Assembly (NCBI GenBank): GCA_016200825.1
Contig: JACQEA010000389.1
Span: 1 to 5,495 of the forward strand
Source of the DNA: Chloroflexota bacterium
GTDB taxonomy: Bacteria; Chloroflexota; Anaerolineae; UBA4142
Direction of reading: 5' to 3'
Length of the DNA: 5,495 nt
Below the pieces are notes generated by a model. The model did not search any database and was not told the origin of the DNA. It saw only the letters and a list, made by a program, of their open reading frames with translations. This document shows, piece by piece, positions 1 through 5,495 of the stretch. The position numbers were made by a program, and so were the translations under genes. Positions within the stretch are counted from its first letter, which is position 1. Every line of letters begins with the position of its first letter.

Positions 1-2389
1 CACTCAAAGAGGTGCGAAGCAATTCCAACGCGACCAAATATGAATTCAGCGCGCCTTCATAATCGCCAATAAAACTTTGAACTTCGCCTAAACCGGAATG
101 GACTTGAATCCGTTGTTCGACGGTGGGATTTACTTTTGTCAACGCCTCGGCAGCGAGGCGGTAATAGCGCAACGCTTCATCATTCGCAAAGCGATCCGCC
201 GCGCGTTTTCCACCCCGAATCAGATAAGGCAATGCCTGTTGAAAATTTTTACTTTCCGTGAAATGGAACGCGAGTCTTTCCACCTGTTCTTCCAGACGAT
301 CTTTGAAAAGCGCTTCGATCCCTTCGGCAATTTTTTGGTGGAGTCGCTCGCGTCTGCGAATCAATAGACTGTTGTAAACCGTTTCTTGAATCAGAACATG
401 ATGAAAACGATATTCAAGTTCGGTCGCTTCCAGAATGCGATTGACAATTTCGCGGTCTTCCAATTCCGTCACATCGTCCTGCAACGAGCGCACTCCTTCG
501 AGAACAAGCGTCAGCAATTTGTACGGAAATTCGCGCCCGATCACGGCGGCAGATTGAATGGCTTGGCGCGCCGATTCGCCCAAGTGATCGACGCGCGTCA
601 TGATGAGTCCTTGCAACGTGCGCGGCACTTCGAGATTTGCAATATCGGCATCCGGCGTCATTTGCCAATGCCCGTCCGATCGCTGAATAACGCCGCGATC
701 AATCAGCACGCGAATGATCTCTTCCAGATAAAACGGATTGCCTTCGGCGCGTTGCGGAATCGTCTCTTTGAAATTCTCAGGCAGATCCGCAATCGAAAGT
801 AACAGATCAATTAACGCGACACTATCGGCTTGCGAGAGCGGCGTGAGCGGCAAATAAACAAATCGCGATGCGTACAGATCGTTACCGATTTGGCGCAGAG
901 TCGGCGCGGCCGCGCCTTCGGCGGGACGCGAGTTGCAATACAAGACCAGCGGAAATTCTTCGATCGAGCTGTGCAAGAACGTGAGCAGATCAAGCGAGAG
1001 TTTATCAATCCAATGCACGTCTTCAAAAACCAAAATCAGCGGACGATTCGACGCTTCCGCGCGCAACAGATCGCGTACCGCCAAAAAAGTTTGTTGTTGC
1101 AATTGCGCCGGTTCCAAATGGCGCACGCGTTCCGCTAATTCTTTCTCGACCAACTTGATCGAAAAAAGATTTTCAATATACGGCAGAACTTGAGAAACAG
1201 ATGGCGCATCGGGCAAAAGATCGCGGACACTTTGCTCAATCTTGTTGCGAACTATTTCTTCCGCATCCTCTTCGGCAATTTCAAAATAGGAACGCAACAA
1301 GCGCAGGAACACGCCATACGCGGACTGACCGTAAGAAAGACATGCGCCTTCCAAAAGCGTCACGCGTTTGTCGGCTAAATAATTTTTGAATTCGGCCGTC
1401 AAACGCGATTTTCCCAAGCCCGCTTCGCCGGTGACCAGAACACTCCGCCCTTTTTCTTCGCGAATCAGATCGTTCACAACTTGGCGCAAGCGCGCGAGTT
1501 CTTCCTCGCGCCCAACCATCGGCGCGATTAAACCGGTGATGCCGCGCACGCGACCAGCTTTCGTTTTCAACGCCGCGAGCTCAAAAATTTCCACCGGTTC
1601 TACGCGACCTTTTACGCGGATCGAACCTAATTCCCGATATTCGAACAGCGGTTTGGTTTGTTCATAAACTGGACGACTGGCGAGAATCGTGCCGGGTTCC
1701 GCGACGCTTTGCAAACGCGACGCGACATTTACCGTGTCACCGAGCGCGGTATAATCCATTCGCAAATCAGAGCCGATACTGCCGACGACGACTAATCCGG
1801 AATTCAAGCCGATGCGAATCTTGAGCGAAATTCCCAAGCGCGCTTCCAAATCTTCGTTCACGCGCCGCAACGCGGTTTGCATTCCCAACGCCGCGCGCGC
1901 GGCGCGCGCGGGGTCATCTTCGTGCGCAACTGGCGCGCCGAATAACGCCATCAGTCCATCGCCAATGATTTTGTCGAGCGTGCCTTCATGTTTGTAAATT
2001 TCCTCGATAAACGCTTTGAGCGTGCTATCAATCAGATTGTAAACTTCTTCGGGGTCTAATTTTTCTGAAATGGTCGTAAAGCCGGTAATGTCCGCAAACA
2101 AAACTGTGACCGTGCGGCGTTCCCCTTCGATCTGTTTGCCCGCCGAAGTCATTTTTTCGATTAAGCCCGCGGGGATTGTATCGGCGATGCGTTGAAGAGA
2201 TTCGGCGCGCGCGCCGCGCGAGAGGGGCGCGCTGAGGAGATTCGATCCGCAGTTGCCGCAAAATTTAAAATTGCCGGGATTTTCAAAGCCACAGATAGAG
2301 CAGGCGCGCGCAAGCGGCGCGGCGCAATTACCGCAAACGTTCACGCCGAGTGGATTTTCAAAACCGCATTTGGAGCAAGTTGTGGACAT
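1..2389 (-). CDS. Class III adenylate cyclase with double zinc ribbon, STAND-type ATPase and TPR repeats (C-terminus cut by window edge)
   Basis: Predicted soluble enzyme making cAMP from ATP. The frame is open from ATG 2387-2389 to the left edge (796 residues). No other start fits: the upstream in-frame codons reach a stop at 2432-2434 with no ATG, GTG or TTG. Residues 5-47 are two CxxC/CxxC zinc ribbons (C5, C8, C19, C22; C30, C33, C44, C47). Residues 91-272 are the cyclase domain. All canonical catalytic positions are visible: metal aspartates D100 (FADITGF) and D144 (IIGDG), adenine-selecting K140 and T214 (MDYTALGD), and transition-state N221 and R225 (VNVASR). K plus T is the class IIIb pattern of bicarbonate-responsive cyclases, so bicarbonate sensitivity is possible but inferred. 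An ATPase follows, with Walker A GEAGLGKS (321-328), Walker B LILVFED (451-457) and the EGNPFYLE motif (549-556). From about residue 716 there are TPR-like helices. No Shine-Dalgarno sequence is evident. The ligand sensed is unknown. Family assignment is secure; product specificity is fairly secure. Confidence 0.95.
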   Translation of the reverse strand, partial: MSTTCSKCGFENPLGVNVCGNCAAPLARACSICGFENPGNFKFCGNCGSNLLSAPLSRGARAESLQRIADTIPAGLIEKMTSAGKQIEGERRTVTVLFADITGFTTISEKLDPEEVYNLIDSTLKAFIEEIYKHEGTLDKIIGDGLMALFGAPVAHEDDPARAARAALGMQTALRRVNEDLEARLGISLKIRIGLNSGLVVVGSIGSDLRMDYTALGDTVNVASRLQSVAEPGTILASRPVYEQTKPLFEYRELGSIRVKGRVEPVEIFELAALKTKAGRVRGITGLIAPMVGREEELARLRQVVNDLIREEKGRSVLVTGEAGLGKSRLTAEFKNYLADKRVTLLEGACLSYGQSAYGVFLRLLRSYFEIAEEDAEEIVRNKIEQSVRDLLPDAPSVSQVLPYIENLFSIKLVEKELAERVRHLEPAQLQQQTFLAVRDLLRAEASNRPLILVFEDVHWIDKLSLDLLTFLHSSIEEFPLVLYCNSRPAEGAAAPTLRQIGNDLYASRFVYLPLTPLSQADSVALIDLLLSIADLPENFKETIPQRAEGNPFYLEEIIRVLIDRGVIQRSDGHWQMTPDADIANLEVPRTLQGLIMTRVDHLGESARQAIQSAAVIGREFPYKLLTLVLEGVRSLQDDVTELEDREIVNRILEATELEYRFHHVLIQETVYNSLLIRRRERLHQKIAEGIEALFKDRLEEQVERLAFHFTESKNFQQALPYLIRGGKRAADRFANDEALRYYRLAAEALTKVNPTVEQRIQVHSGLGEVQSFIGDYEGALNSYLVALELLRTSLS

Positions 2390-2438
2390 GAGAAGAAAGC
2401 ATTCAGAAAAGCGAAATGAGTTTCCCTAAATCACAAAC

Positions 2439-2467
2439 ATTATACTACAGGCAACCAGTCCGCGCAA
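2439..2467 (-). promoter_or_regulatory. Candidate sigma70-type promoter of the cyclase gene
   Basis: On the minus strand, TTGCGC (2467-2462) is followed after 17 bases by a perfect TATAAT (2444-2439). Transcription would start near 2432, leaving a leader of about 43 bases before the cyclase ATG at 2389. The site lies just downstream of the terminator that ends the secreted-peptide transcript, so the cyclase appears to be transcribed independently of it. The -10 is ideal and the -35 only partial; no dedicated operator was recognised. Confidence 0.6.
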
Positions 2468-2494
2468 CGAAAAAGATGCGTCATCTTGGAACGC

Positions 2495-2529
2495 AAAAAG
2501 GCAACCCGTTTTTTAAACGAGTTGCCTTT
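2495..2529 (-). terminator. Intrinsic terminator of the secreted-peptide transcript
   Basis: AAAGGCAAC (2497-2505) pairs perfectly with GTTGCCTTT (2521-2529). After one C/A mismatch the stem continues with CGTTT/AAACG (2507-2511 and 2515-2519), closing on a three-base loop. Read on the minus strand, the hairpin runs directly into five T residues (2499-2495), the classical Rho-independent layout. Read on the plus strand, the hairpin is followed only by TTTCATTATG, so termination there would be weaker. It lies about 100 bases past the stop of the small secreted peptide and upstream of the cyclase promoter, insulating the two minus-strand units. Confidence 0.8.
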
Positions 2530-2632
2530 CATTATGACGCAACGTTTTTGAATACGCTCGCTTCTGAACGCAGGTGCGGTTAGCCTGCTACGATCCGAAC
2601 CTAAACAAACCTAATATTGATTCAGACCTACA

Positions 2633-2833
2633 CTATGGCGCAACCCAACCATCGCCCGCGTTGCCGTTACCAAAACCTTTAGGAGACGATGGCATGCACG
2701 AGTTCTCATTCGCATGCCCACGTGCATAACCGGGCGGGCAAGGATCTTCAAGTCCCATTCCTGCCCACGCGATCGTCAGCGTCAAGGACATCAGCATCGC
2801 GATCAGCACGAGAACCAACACTAATTTTTTCAT
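2633..2833 (-). CDS. Small secreted Gly/Asn-rich peptide with two cysteines, function unknown
   Basis: I do not recognise this 66-residue protein. It begins MKKLVLVLVL and has a textbook signal peptide: two lysines, a hydrophobic core to about residue 21, and a likely signal peptidase I site after A22-W23-A24. The predicted mature part is about 42 residues, with C32 and C46 able to form one disulfide, a CPPGYARGHANENSC segment, and a Gly/Asn-rich tail (GFGNGNAGDGWVAP). There is no lipobox cysteine at the cleavage site. The frame extends upstream to an ATG at 2869, but the start at 2833 is chosen because AGGGGG (2843-2838) sits four bases before it and because it puts KK at the front of the signal sequence. 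The gene has its own promoter upstream and a strong terminator downstream, so it looks like a monocistronic real gene. Release outside the cell or retention in the cell wall is inferred. Confidence 0.75.
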   Translation of the reverse strand: MKKLVLVLVLIAMLMSLTLTIAWAGMGLEDPCPPGYARGHANENSCMPSSPKGFGNGNAGDGWVAP

Positions 2834-2837
2834 CTTG

Positions 2838-2843
2838 CCCCCT
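2838..2843 (-). promoter_or_regulatory. Ribosome binding site of the secreted peptide; decides the start
   Basis: On the minus strand AGGGGG is followed by CAAG and then the ATG at 2833. This purine-rich site supports the 66-residue form over the longer 78-residue reading from 2869, whose additional 12 residues would put basic and acidic residues ahead of a perfect signal sequence. The four-base spacer is slightly short but within range. Confidence 0.65.
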
Positions 2844-2905
2844 GTGCGCTCTTGAAAGCGTAACCGCATCCAAGAAACGAGTTTTTACTTTTCCTAACTG
2901 CCGCT

Positions 2906-2934
2906 ATAGTAACATTCCTATGCTAATGGGTCAA
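2906..2934 (-). promoter_or_regulatory. Candidate promoter of the secreted-peptide gene
   Basis: On the minus strand TTGACC (2934-2929) is followed after exactly 17 bases by TACTAT (2911-2906), giving five of six -35 and four of six -10 consensus matches. The start would be near 2899, with a leader of about 65 bases. CCTAT at 2917-2921 and ATAGG at 2934-2938 form a short dyad spanning the -35 and spacer, which could be an operator but is short enough to be chance. Confidence 0.6.
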
Positions 2935-3001
2935 TAGGACTGGGGTACTTTTTGATTTCACTTTCTTGATGTACTTTGCTTTCCGATCAATCACTTGGCA
3001 C

Positions 3002-3031
3002 TTGCTCAATCCCTCAAGCCAATTGTATAAT
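3002..3031 (+). promoter_or_regulatory. Candidate promoter of the propeller-kinase operon
   Basis: A perfect TATAAT (3026-3031) is preceded, 18 bases away, by a weak TTGCTC (3002-3007). Transcription would begin near 3038 and leave a leader of about 100 bases. The good -10 with a poor -35 suggests either modest strength or dependence on an activator; the latter is only inference. This is the best promoter match between the divergent minus promoter and the propeller start. Confidence 0.5.
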
Positions 3032-3036
3032 CTCAA

Positions 3037-3051
3037 CGTATTCATTATACG
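3037..3051. promoter_or_regulatory. Short dyad at the predicted transcription start (possible operator)
   Basis: CGTAT (3037-3041) and ATACG (3047-3051) form a perfect inverted repeat around a five-base centre, placed over the predicted +1 of the operon. The position suits a repressor site, but five-base arms can arise by chance and no matching regulator is encoded in the window. Confidence 0.25.
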
Positions 3052-3123
3052 CCGATTTTCATATTTGCGCGTTACAAATTGATTACAGACTTTCCCTTCG
3101 TATTTTCATTCAGACGTTCACAC

Positions 3124-3131
3124 AGAAAGGA
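3124..3131 (+). promoter_or_regulatory. Ribosome binding site of the propeller gene; decides the start
   Basis: AGAAAGGA lies six bases before the ATG at 3138. It sets the start at MSGRSAF, which places the transmembrane segment at the N-terminus. The same frame is open back to an ATG at 2976, but those 54 additional residues overlap the promoter and show no family resemblance. Confidence 0.75.
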
Positions 3132-3137
3132 TTCAAA

Positions 3138-4472
3138 ATGTCTGGACGATCCGCATTCATACTAGTCGCCGGAGCATTGGGTTGTCTCGTCACGGTATTT
3201 TGCATCGGCGTGCTCGCGTTTACTTTCTTGACGCTCTATAACACTCAAATCGCATCCCTGGAGCCGATCAACCGAATCGCATTTCTCGACAACGACAACA
3301 ATATTCACGTCGTTGATTCACGCGGCGAACGCGCAGTCGTTCTAACTTCGGACGCGAACGATCGCCGCATTTATACCTTTCCCACTTTTTCGCCCAATAG
3401 TCAACGCGTGGCGTTTATGGGAATTAGCGGCACTCCCGCGCAACGTGAAGGGTCTCTGTACACAGTTCCGATTTCAGGCGGAACGCCGAAGGTCGTTTAT
3501 TCAAGCGCGAGTCAATTTCCATTTTATTTGTATTGGGCGCCCGATAATCAGCGCGTTGGATTTCTCGCTCAATCCGAAAACGAACTGAGTTTGTTGCTCG
3601 GAGATGCGGACGGAAAAGAAATCGCGCGCAAAGTGGAAACCGGTTCTCCGATGTATTGGTCGTGGGCGCCGGATAGTCGTGCGCTTTTGTTGCACATCGG
3701 CGGCAGTCGGCGCGATTCGCCGCGCGCGCGGCTCGCGCTGGTGCCAGGCGAAAATAATGTTGAACCAAAAAATCTTGCTCAAAGTCCCGCCGCTTTTCTC
3801 GCGCCGCAATATTCTCCGGATGGCTCCGCGATTCTGTACGCCGCGAGCGATTCGAGCGAATCGGATGGGTTGTTCGTTGCCGACGCGCAGGGCGCAGGCG
3901 CGCGCTTGATCGCGAATTATCGCGGTAGAATCGCGTTTGAATGGTCGCCGGATGGAAAAAAAATCGCGTGGATGACGACGCCGCCAACGACGCGCCTCCC
4001 AAACTTGGGCAAGATTGAATCAAGCGCTCGCGATGGGAGCGAAAAAATTTCTTTGATTGACGAAGACGCGTTAGCATTTTTTTGGTCGCCGGATAGCGCG
4101 CGCATAATTTATCTTACGCTGGTGCGCCCTGGCGGAACGCAAGGGTGCGCGCCGGAATGCGCGCGCGGGGTCGGTCTCGCGGCGCCGCGCGCGCAAGATG
4201 CGTTGCGTTTGCGCTGGCAGATTGTCACTCTCGCCGATAAACAAATTAAAACGGTTGTTAGTTTTCAACCGACCACAGAATTTTTATCCGTGTTACCGTA
4301 TTTCGATCAATACGCGCGCTCGCTTACGTTTTGGTCGCCGAACAGCGACGAAATAGTTTACACGCAAAGCGAAGGCGAAGATAAAGGCAGTGTGTGGGTC
4401 ATCGGTGTGAATGGAGATGCCAAGCCGCGCCGAATCGCGGATGGATTGTTTGCTGTGTGGTCGTGGAAATGA
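3138..4472 (+). CDS. Membrane-anchored seven-bladed PD40/TolB-like beta-propeller protein
   Basis: A 444-residue protein with one N-terminal membrane helix (about residues 7-33) followed by a propeller built of PD40/WD40-like repeats. Seven blade motifs are visible, starting at residues 84 (FSPNSQRVAF), 133 (WAPDNQRVGF), 176 (WAPDSRALLL), 225 (YSPDGSAILY), 269 (WSPDGKKIAW), 316 (WSPDSARIIY) and 399 (WSPNSDEIVY). A final WSWK resembles a truncated closing strand. The repetition shows in the DNA too: TGGTCGCC recurs at 3942, 4083 and 4332. Six blades are spaced 43-49 residues apart, but blades 6 and 7 are 83 apart because of an insertion with C337 and C341. The basic residue before the helix suggests an outward-facing propeller. 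TolB-like propellers usually bind proteins or glycans; no catalytic site is seen, so this is probably a sensor or scaffold with unknown partner. First gene of an operon; its TGA overlaps the ATG of the lipid kinase. Confidence 0.9.
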   Translation: MSGRSAFILVAGALGCLVTVFCIGVLAFTFLTLYNTQIASLEPINRIAFLDNDNNIHVVDSRGERAVVLTSDANDRRIYTFPTFSPNSQRVAFMGISGTPAQREGSLYTVPISGGTPKVVYSSASQFPFYLYWAPDNQRVGFLAQSENELSLLLGDADGKEIARKVETGSPMYWSWAPDSRALLLHIGGSRRDSPRARLALVPGENNVEPKNLAQSPAAFLAPQYSPDGSAILYAASDSSESDGLFVADAQGAGARLIANYRGRIAFEWSPDGKKIAWMTTPPTTRLPNLGKIESSARDGSEKISLIDEDALAFFWSPDSARIIYLTLVRPGGTQGCAPECARGVGLAAPRAQDALRLRWQIVTLADKQIKTVVSFQPTTEFLSVLPYFDQYARSLTFWSPNSDEIVYTQSEGEDKGSVWVIGVNGDAKPRRIADGLFAVWSWK

Positions 4473-5398
4473 ACGCGCGCCTGATCTACAATCCGGCCGC
4501 GGGCGCGCGCACAACGCGCGATCAAGTCGCGCGCGCGGCGGAAGAATTTCGCGCGCGCGGATGGAACGTTGCGATTAGCGAAACCGCGCACAGCGGCGAC
4601 GGATTTCGAATCGCGCGCCAAGCGATCGTGGATCAACTGGATGCATTGATTGCCGTCGGTGGCGATGGCACGCTGAATGAAACCGCGAACGCGTTGGTGG
4701 ATTCGCAAACCGCGTTGGGAGTTTTGCCGCGCGGCACCGGCAATGTGTGGGCGCGTGAAATGGGAATGCCGCTGGATGATCTCGCCGCCGGCGCGCGATT
4801 GATCGCGGACGCGGAAATAAAAACGATTGACGTGGGCGAAGTGCGCGGGACCAATTTTTCGCCGCGTATTTTTGTTTTGTGGTGCGGCATCGGGTTTGAC
4901 GCGGCGGTGACGCGCGACATTGAAACGAATCGCGAAATGAAACGGCGTTTGGGTCCGCTCTCTTTTATTATTTCGGGAATGCGTTTGGCGTGGCAATATC
5001 GCGGCAAGCGCGTACGCATATTCGCGGATCAATTCAAAATTCGCCGCCGCGTTATTCTCGCGCTCGCGATGAACGTGCAATTGTACGGCGCGTTCTTTCG
5101 CCTCGCACCCAACGCGCGCGCCCAAGATGAAAAACTGGATTTGCTGTTGTTCAAAGGCGCGGGTTTAGGAGAAACTATTTGGCACGCGGGGCGAGTTTTT
5201 CTCGGCTCGCATTTGCGCGATCCGCAAGTCGAAATGCATTCCATCGCGACGCTGAATATTCCGACTGAGAAATTACCGGTGCAAGTGGATGGTGAGCCAA
5301 TTGGATTTACGCCGATTGAAATTCGCGTGCGCCCGCGCGCGTTGCGCGTGCTGGTGCCCAGAACTGCGAATATGGATTTGTTTTCCGAAAATTTGTAG
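4469..5398 (+). CDS. Diacylglycerol kinase family lipid kinase (DgkB/YegS-like)
   Basis: A 309-residue enzyme predicted to transfer phosphate from ATP to a lipid hydroxyl such as diacylglycerol, at the inner membrane face. Family marks appear in order: strand LIYNPAAG (5-12), nucleotide-binding VGGDGTLNE (63-71), PRGTGNVWARE (87-97), IDVGEV (120-125), GIGFDA (140-145), LAPNA (212-216) with KLDL (222-225), and QVDGE (272-276), where the family's proposed catalytic acid lies (E276 by analogy with DgkB). Length is normal and no key motif is missing. The frame is open back to 4394, but the start at 4469 is chosen because it puts the LIYNPAAG strand at the N-terminus and forms an ATGA overlap with the propeller stop; upstream GTGG is only a weak ribosome site, so coupling is likely. 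The TAG stop abuts the terminal repeat. Exact substrate (diacylglycerol, undecaprenol-type or another lipid) cannot be told from sequence. Confidence 0.93.
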   Translation: MNARLIYNPAAGARTTRDQVARAAEEFRARGWNVAISETAHSGDGFRIARQAIVDQLDALIAVGGDGTLNETANALVDSQTALGVLPRGTGNVWAREMGMPLDDLAAGARLIADAEIKTIDVGEVRGTNFSPRIFVLWCGIGFDAAVTRDIETNREMKRRLGPLSFIISGMRLAWQYRGKRVRIFADQFKIRRRVILALAMNVQLYGAFFRLAPNARAQDEKLDLLLFKGAGLGETIWHAGRVFLGSHLRDPQVEMHSIATLNIPTEKLPVQVDGEPIGFTPIEIRVRPRALRVLVPRTANMDLFSENL

Positions 5399-5399
5399 G

Positions 5400-5495
5400 G
5401 GCGAGGCATTTGCACGATTGAATTTCGACGGGCAATTTGACTGGCTTGAACCGATCAAGCATCCATTCCAAACAGCCGCTGGCAAATGCCTCGCC
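5400..5495. repeat. Segment bounded by a perfect 14-bp inverted repeat (possible miniature element, right edge cut)
   Basis: GGCGAGGCATTTGC (5400-5413) is repeated as its exact reverse complement at 5482-5495, flush with the window end, so the arms may extend further. The 68-base interior has a smaller hairpin, GCTTGA (5444-5449) with TCAAGC (5455-5460). There is no believable gene inside and no T tract, so it is not an ordinary intrinsic terminator. The layout suits a dispersed palindromic or MITE-like element, or a long-range hairpin at the 3' end of the kinase mRNA. No target-site duplication can be checked because the right flank is missing. Confidence 0.6.

Larger units (their letters stand above)
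2834..3137. other. Divergent intergenic region between secreted peptide and propeller-kinase operon
   Basis: About 300 AT-richer bases without a convincing gene. They hold the minus-strand promoter and leader of the secreted peptide on the left and a plus-strand promoter and a leader of about 100 bases on the right. The stretch 2940-3001 between the promoters contains GTACTTT twice (2946-2952, 2971-2977) but no recognised regulator site. An open frame starting at ATG 2976 runs through the plus promoter into the propeller gene and is not believed to be translated. No riboswitch or small RNA fold was recognised. Confidence 0.6.

Noticed and set aside
98..1138. Long plus-strand open frames opposite the cyclase
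   Set aside because: They lie codon-aligned opposite the cyclase frame, a usual side effect of its codon use, and show no domain-like sequence.
2570..2610. tRNA-like GGTTCGGATC on the minus strand
   Set aside because: The bases around the putative T-loop do not form a T-stem, and no acceptor or anticodon arm can be drawn.
2976..3137. N-terminal extension of the propeller protein by 54 residues
   Set aside because: It overlaps the TATAAT promoter and has no ribosome site; AGAAAGGA before 3138 and the N-terminal membrane helix favour the shorter form.
3180..3188. Lipobox at C16 of the propeller protein (ALGC)
   Set aside because: Position -3 is Ala rather than Leu-like, and a hydrophobic helix continues for more than 15 residues after the cysteine, which fits a membrane anchor better than a lipoprotein.
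3424..4077. 217-codon minus-strand open frame opposite the propeller gene
   Set aside because: Arg/Ala/Ser-rich low-complexity translation, no motif, no ribosome site; the plus strand carries clear PD40 repeats.
4394..4468. Upstream start for the lipid kinase at 4394
   Set aside because: The extra 25 residues have no family resemblance, and the start at 4469 gives the normal LIYNPAAG N-terminus and an ATGA overlap.
4358..5125. 255-codon minus-strand open frame opposite the lipid kinase
   Set aside because: The translation is compositionally odd and lacks motifs, while the plus strand has every kinase motif in order.
5400..5495. Terminal inverted repeat as the intrinsic terminator of the operon
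   Set aside because: The loop would be 68 bases and no T run follows within the window; a repeat element explains it better.

Overview
The window looks like chromosomal DNA from a bacterium of the Chloroflexota (Anaerolineae-like). The main reason is a very large soluble adenylate cyclase that joins zinc ribbons, a class III cyclase domain, a STAND-type ATPase and TPR repeats, an architecture common in that phylum. Codon use rich in GCG, CGC and CGCG runs, and the style of the lipid kinase, fit too. The assignment is inference; there is no rRNA or other marker here.

Layout. Positions 1-2389 on the minus strand hold the N-terminal 796 residues of the cyclase/ATPase. Its reading frame is open across the whole left part and its C-terminus lies beyond the left edge. 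A promoter for it lies at about 2439-2467. A strong hairpin terminator at 2495-2529 ends the next minus-strand transcript. That transcript carries a 66-residue secreted peptide (2633-2833, minus) with a clear signal sequence and two cysteines, and it has its own promoter at 2906-2934. A divergent intergenic region of about 300 bases follows. A plus-strand promoter (3002-3031) then drives a two-gene operon: a membrane-anchored seven-bladed PD40/TolB-type beta-propeller (3138-4472) and a diacylglycerol-kinase-family lipid kinase (4469-5398), joined by an ATGA overlap. The window ends in a segment bounded by a perfect 14-bp inverted repeat (5400-5413 and 5482-5495), probably a small dispersed repeat that abuts or supplies the kinase stop codon.

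How they might work together. The cyclase would make cAMP in the cytoplasm in response to an unknown input read by its ATPase/TPR part. The propeller and lipid kinase are translationally coupled, so an outward-facing propeller and a membrane-lipid kinase are probably made in fixed proportion. No direct link between cyclase, peptide and operon can be shown from sequence. The least explained items are the secreted peptide, the propeller-kinase pairing and the terminal inverted repeat. I found no tRNA, rRNA, CRISPR array, transposase or recognised defence gene.
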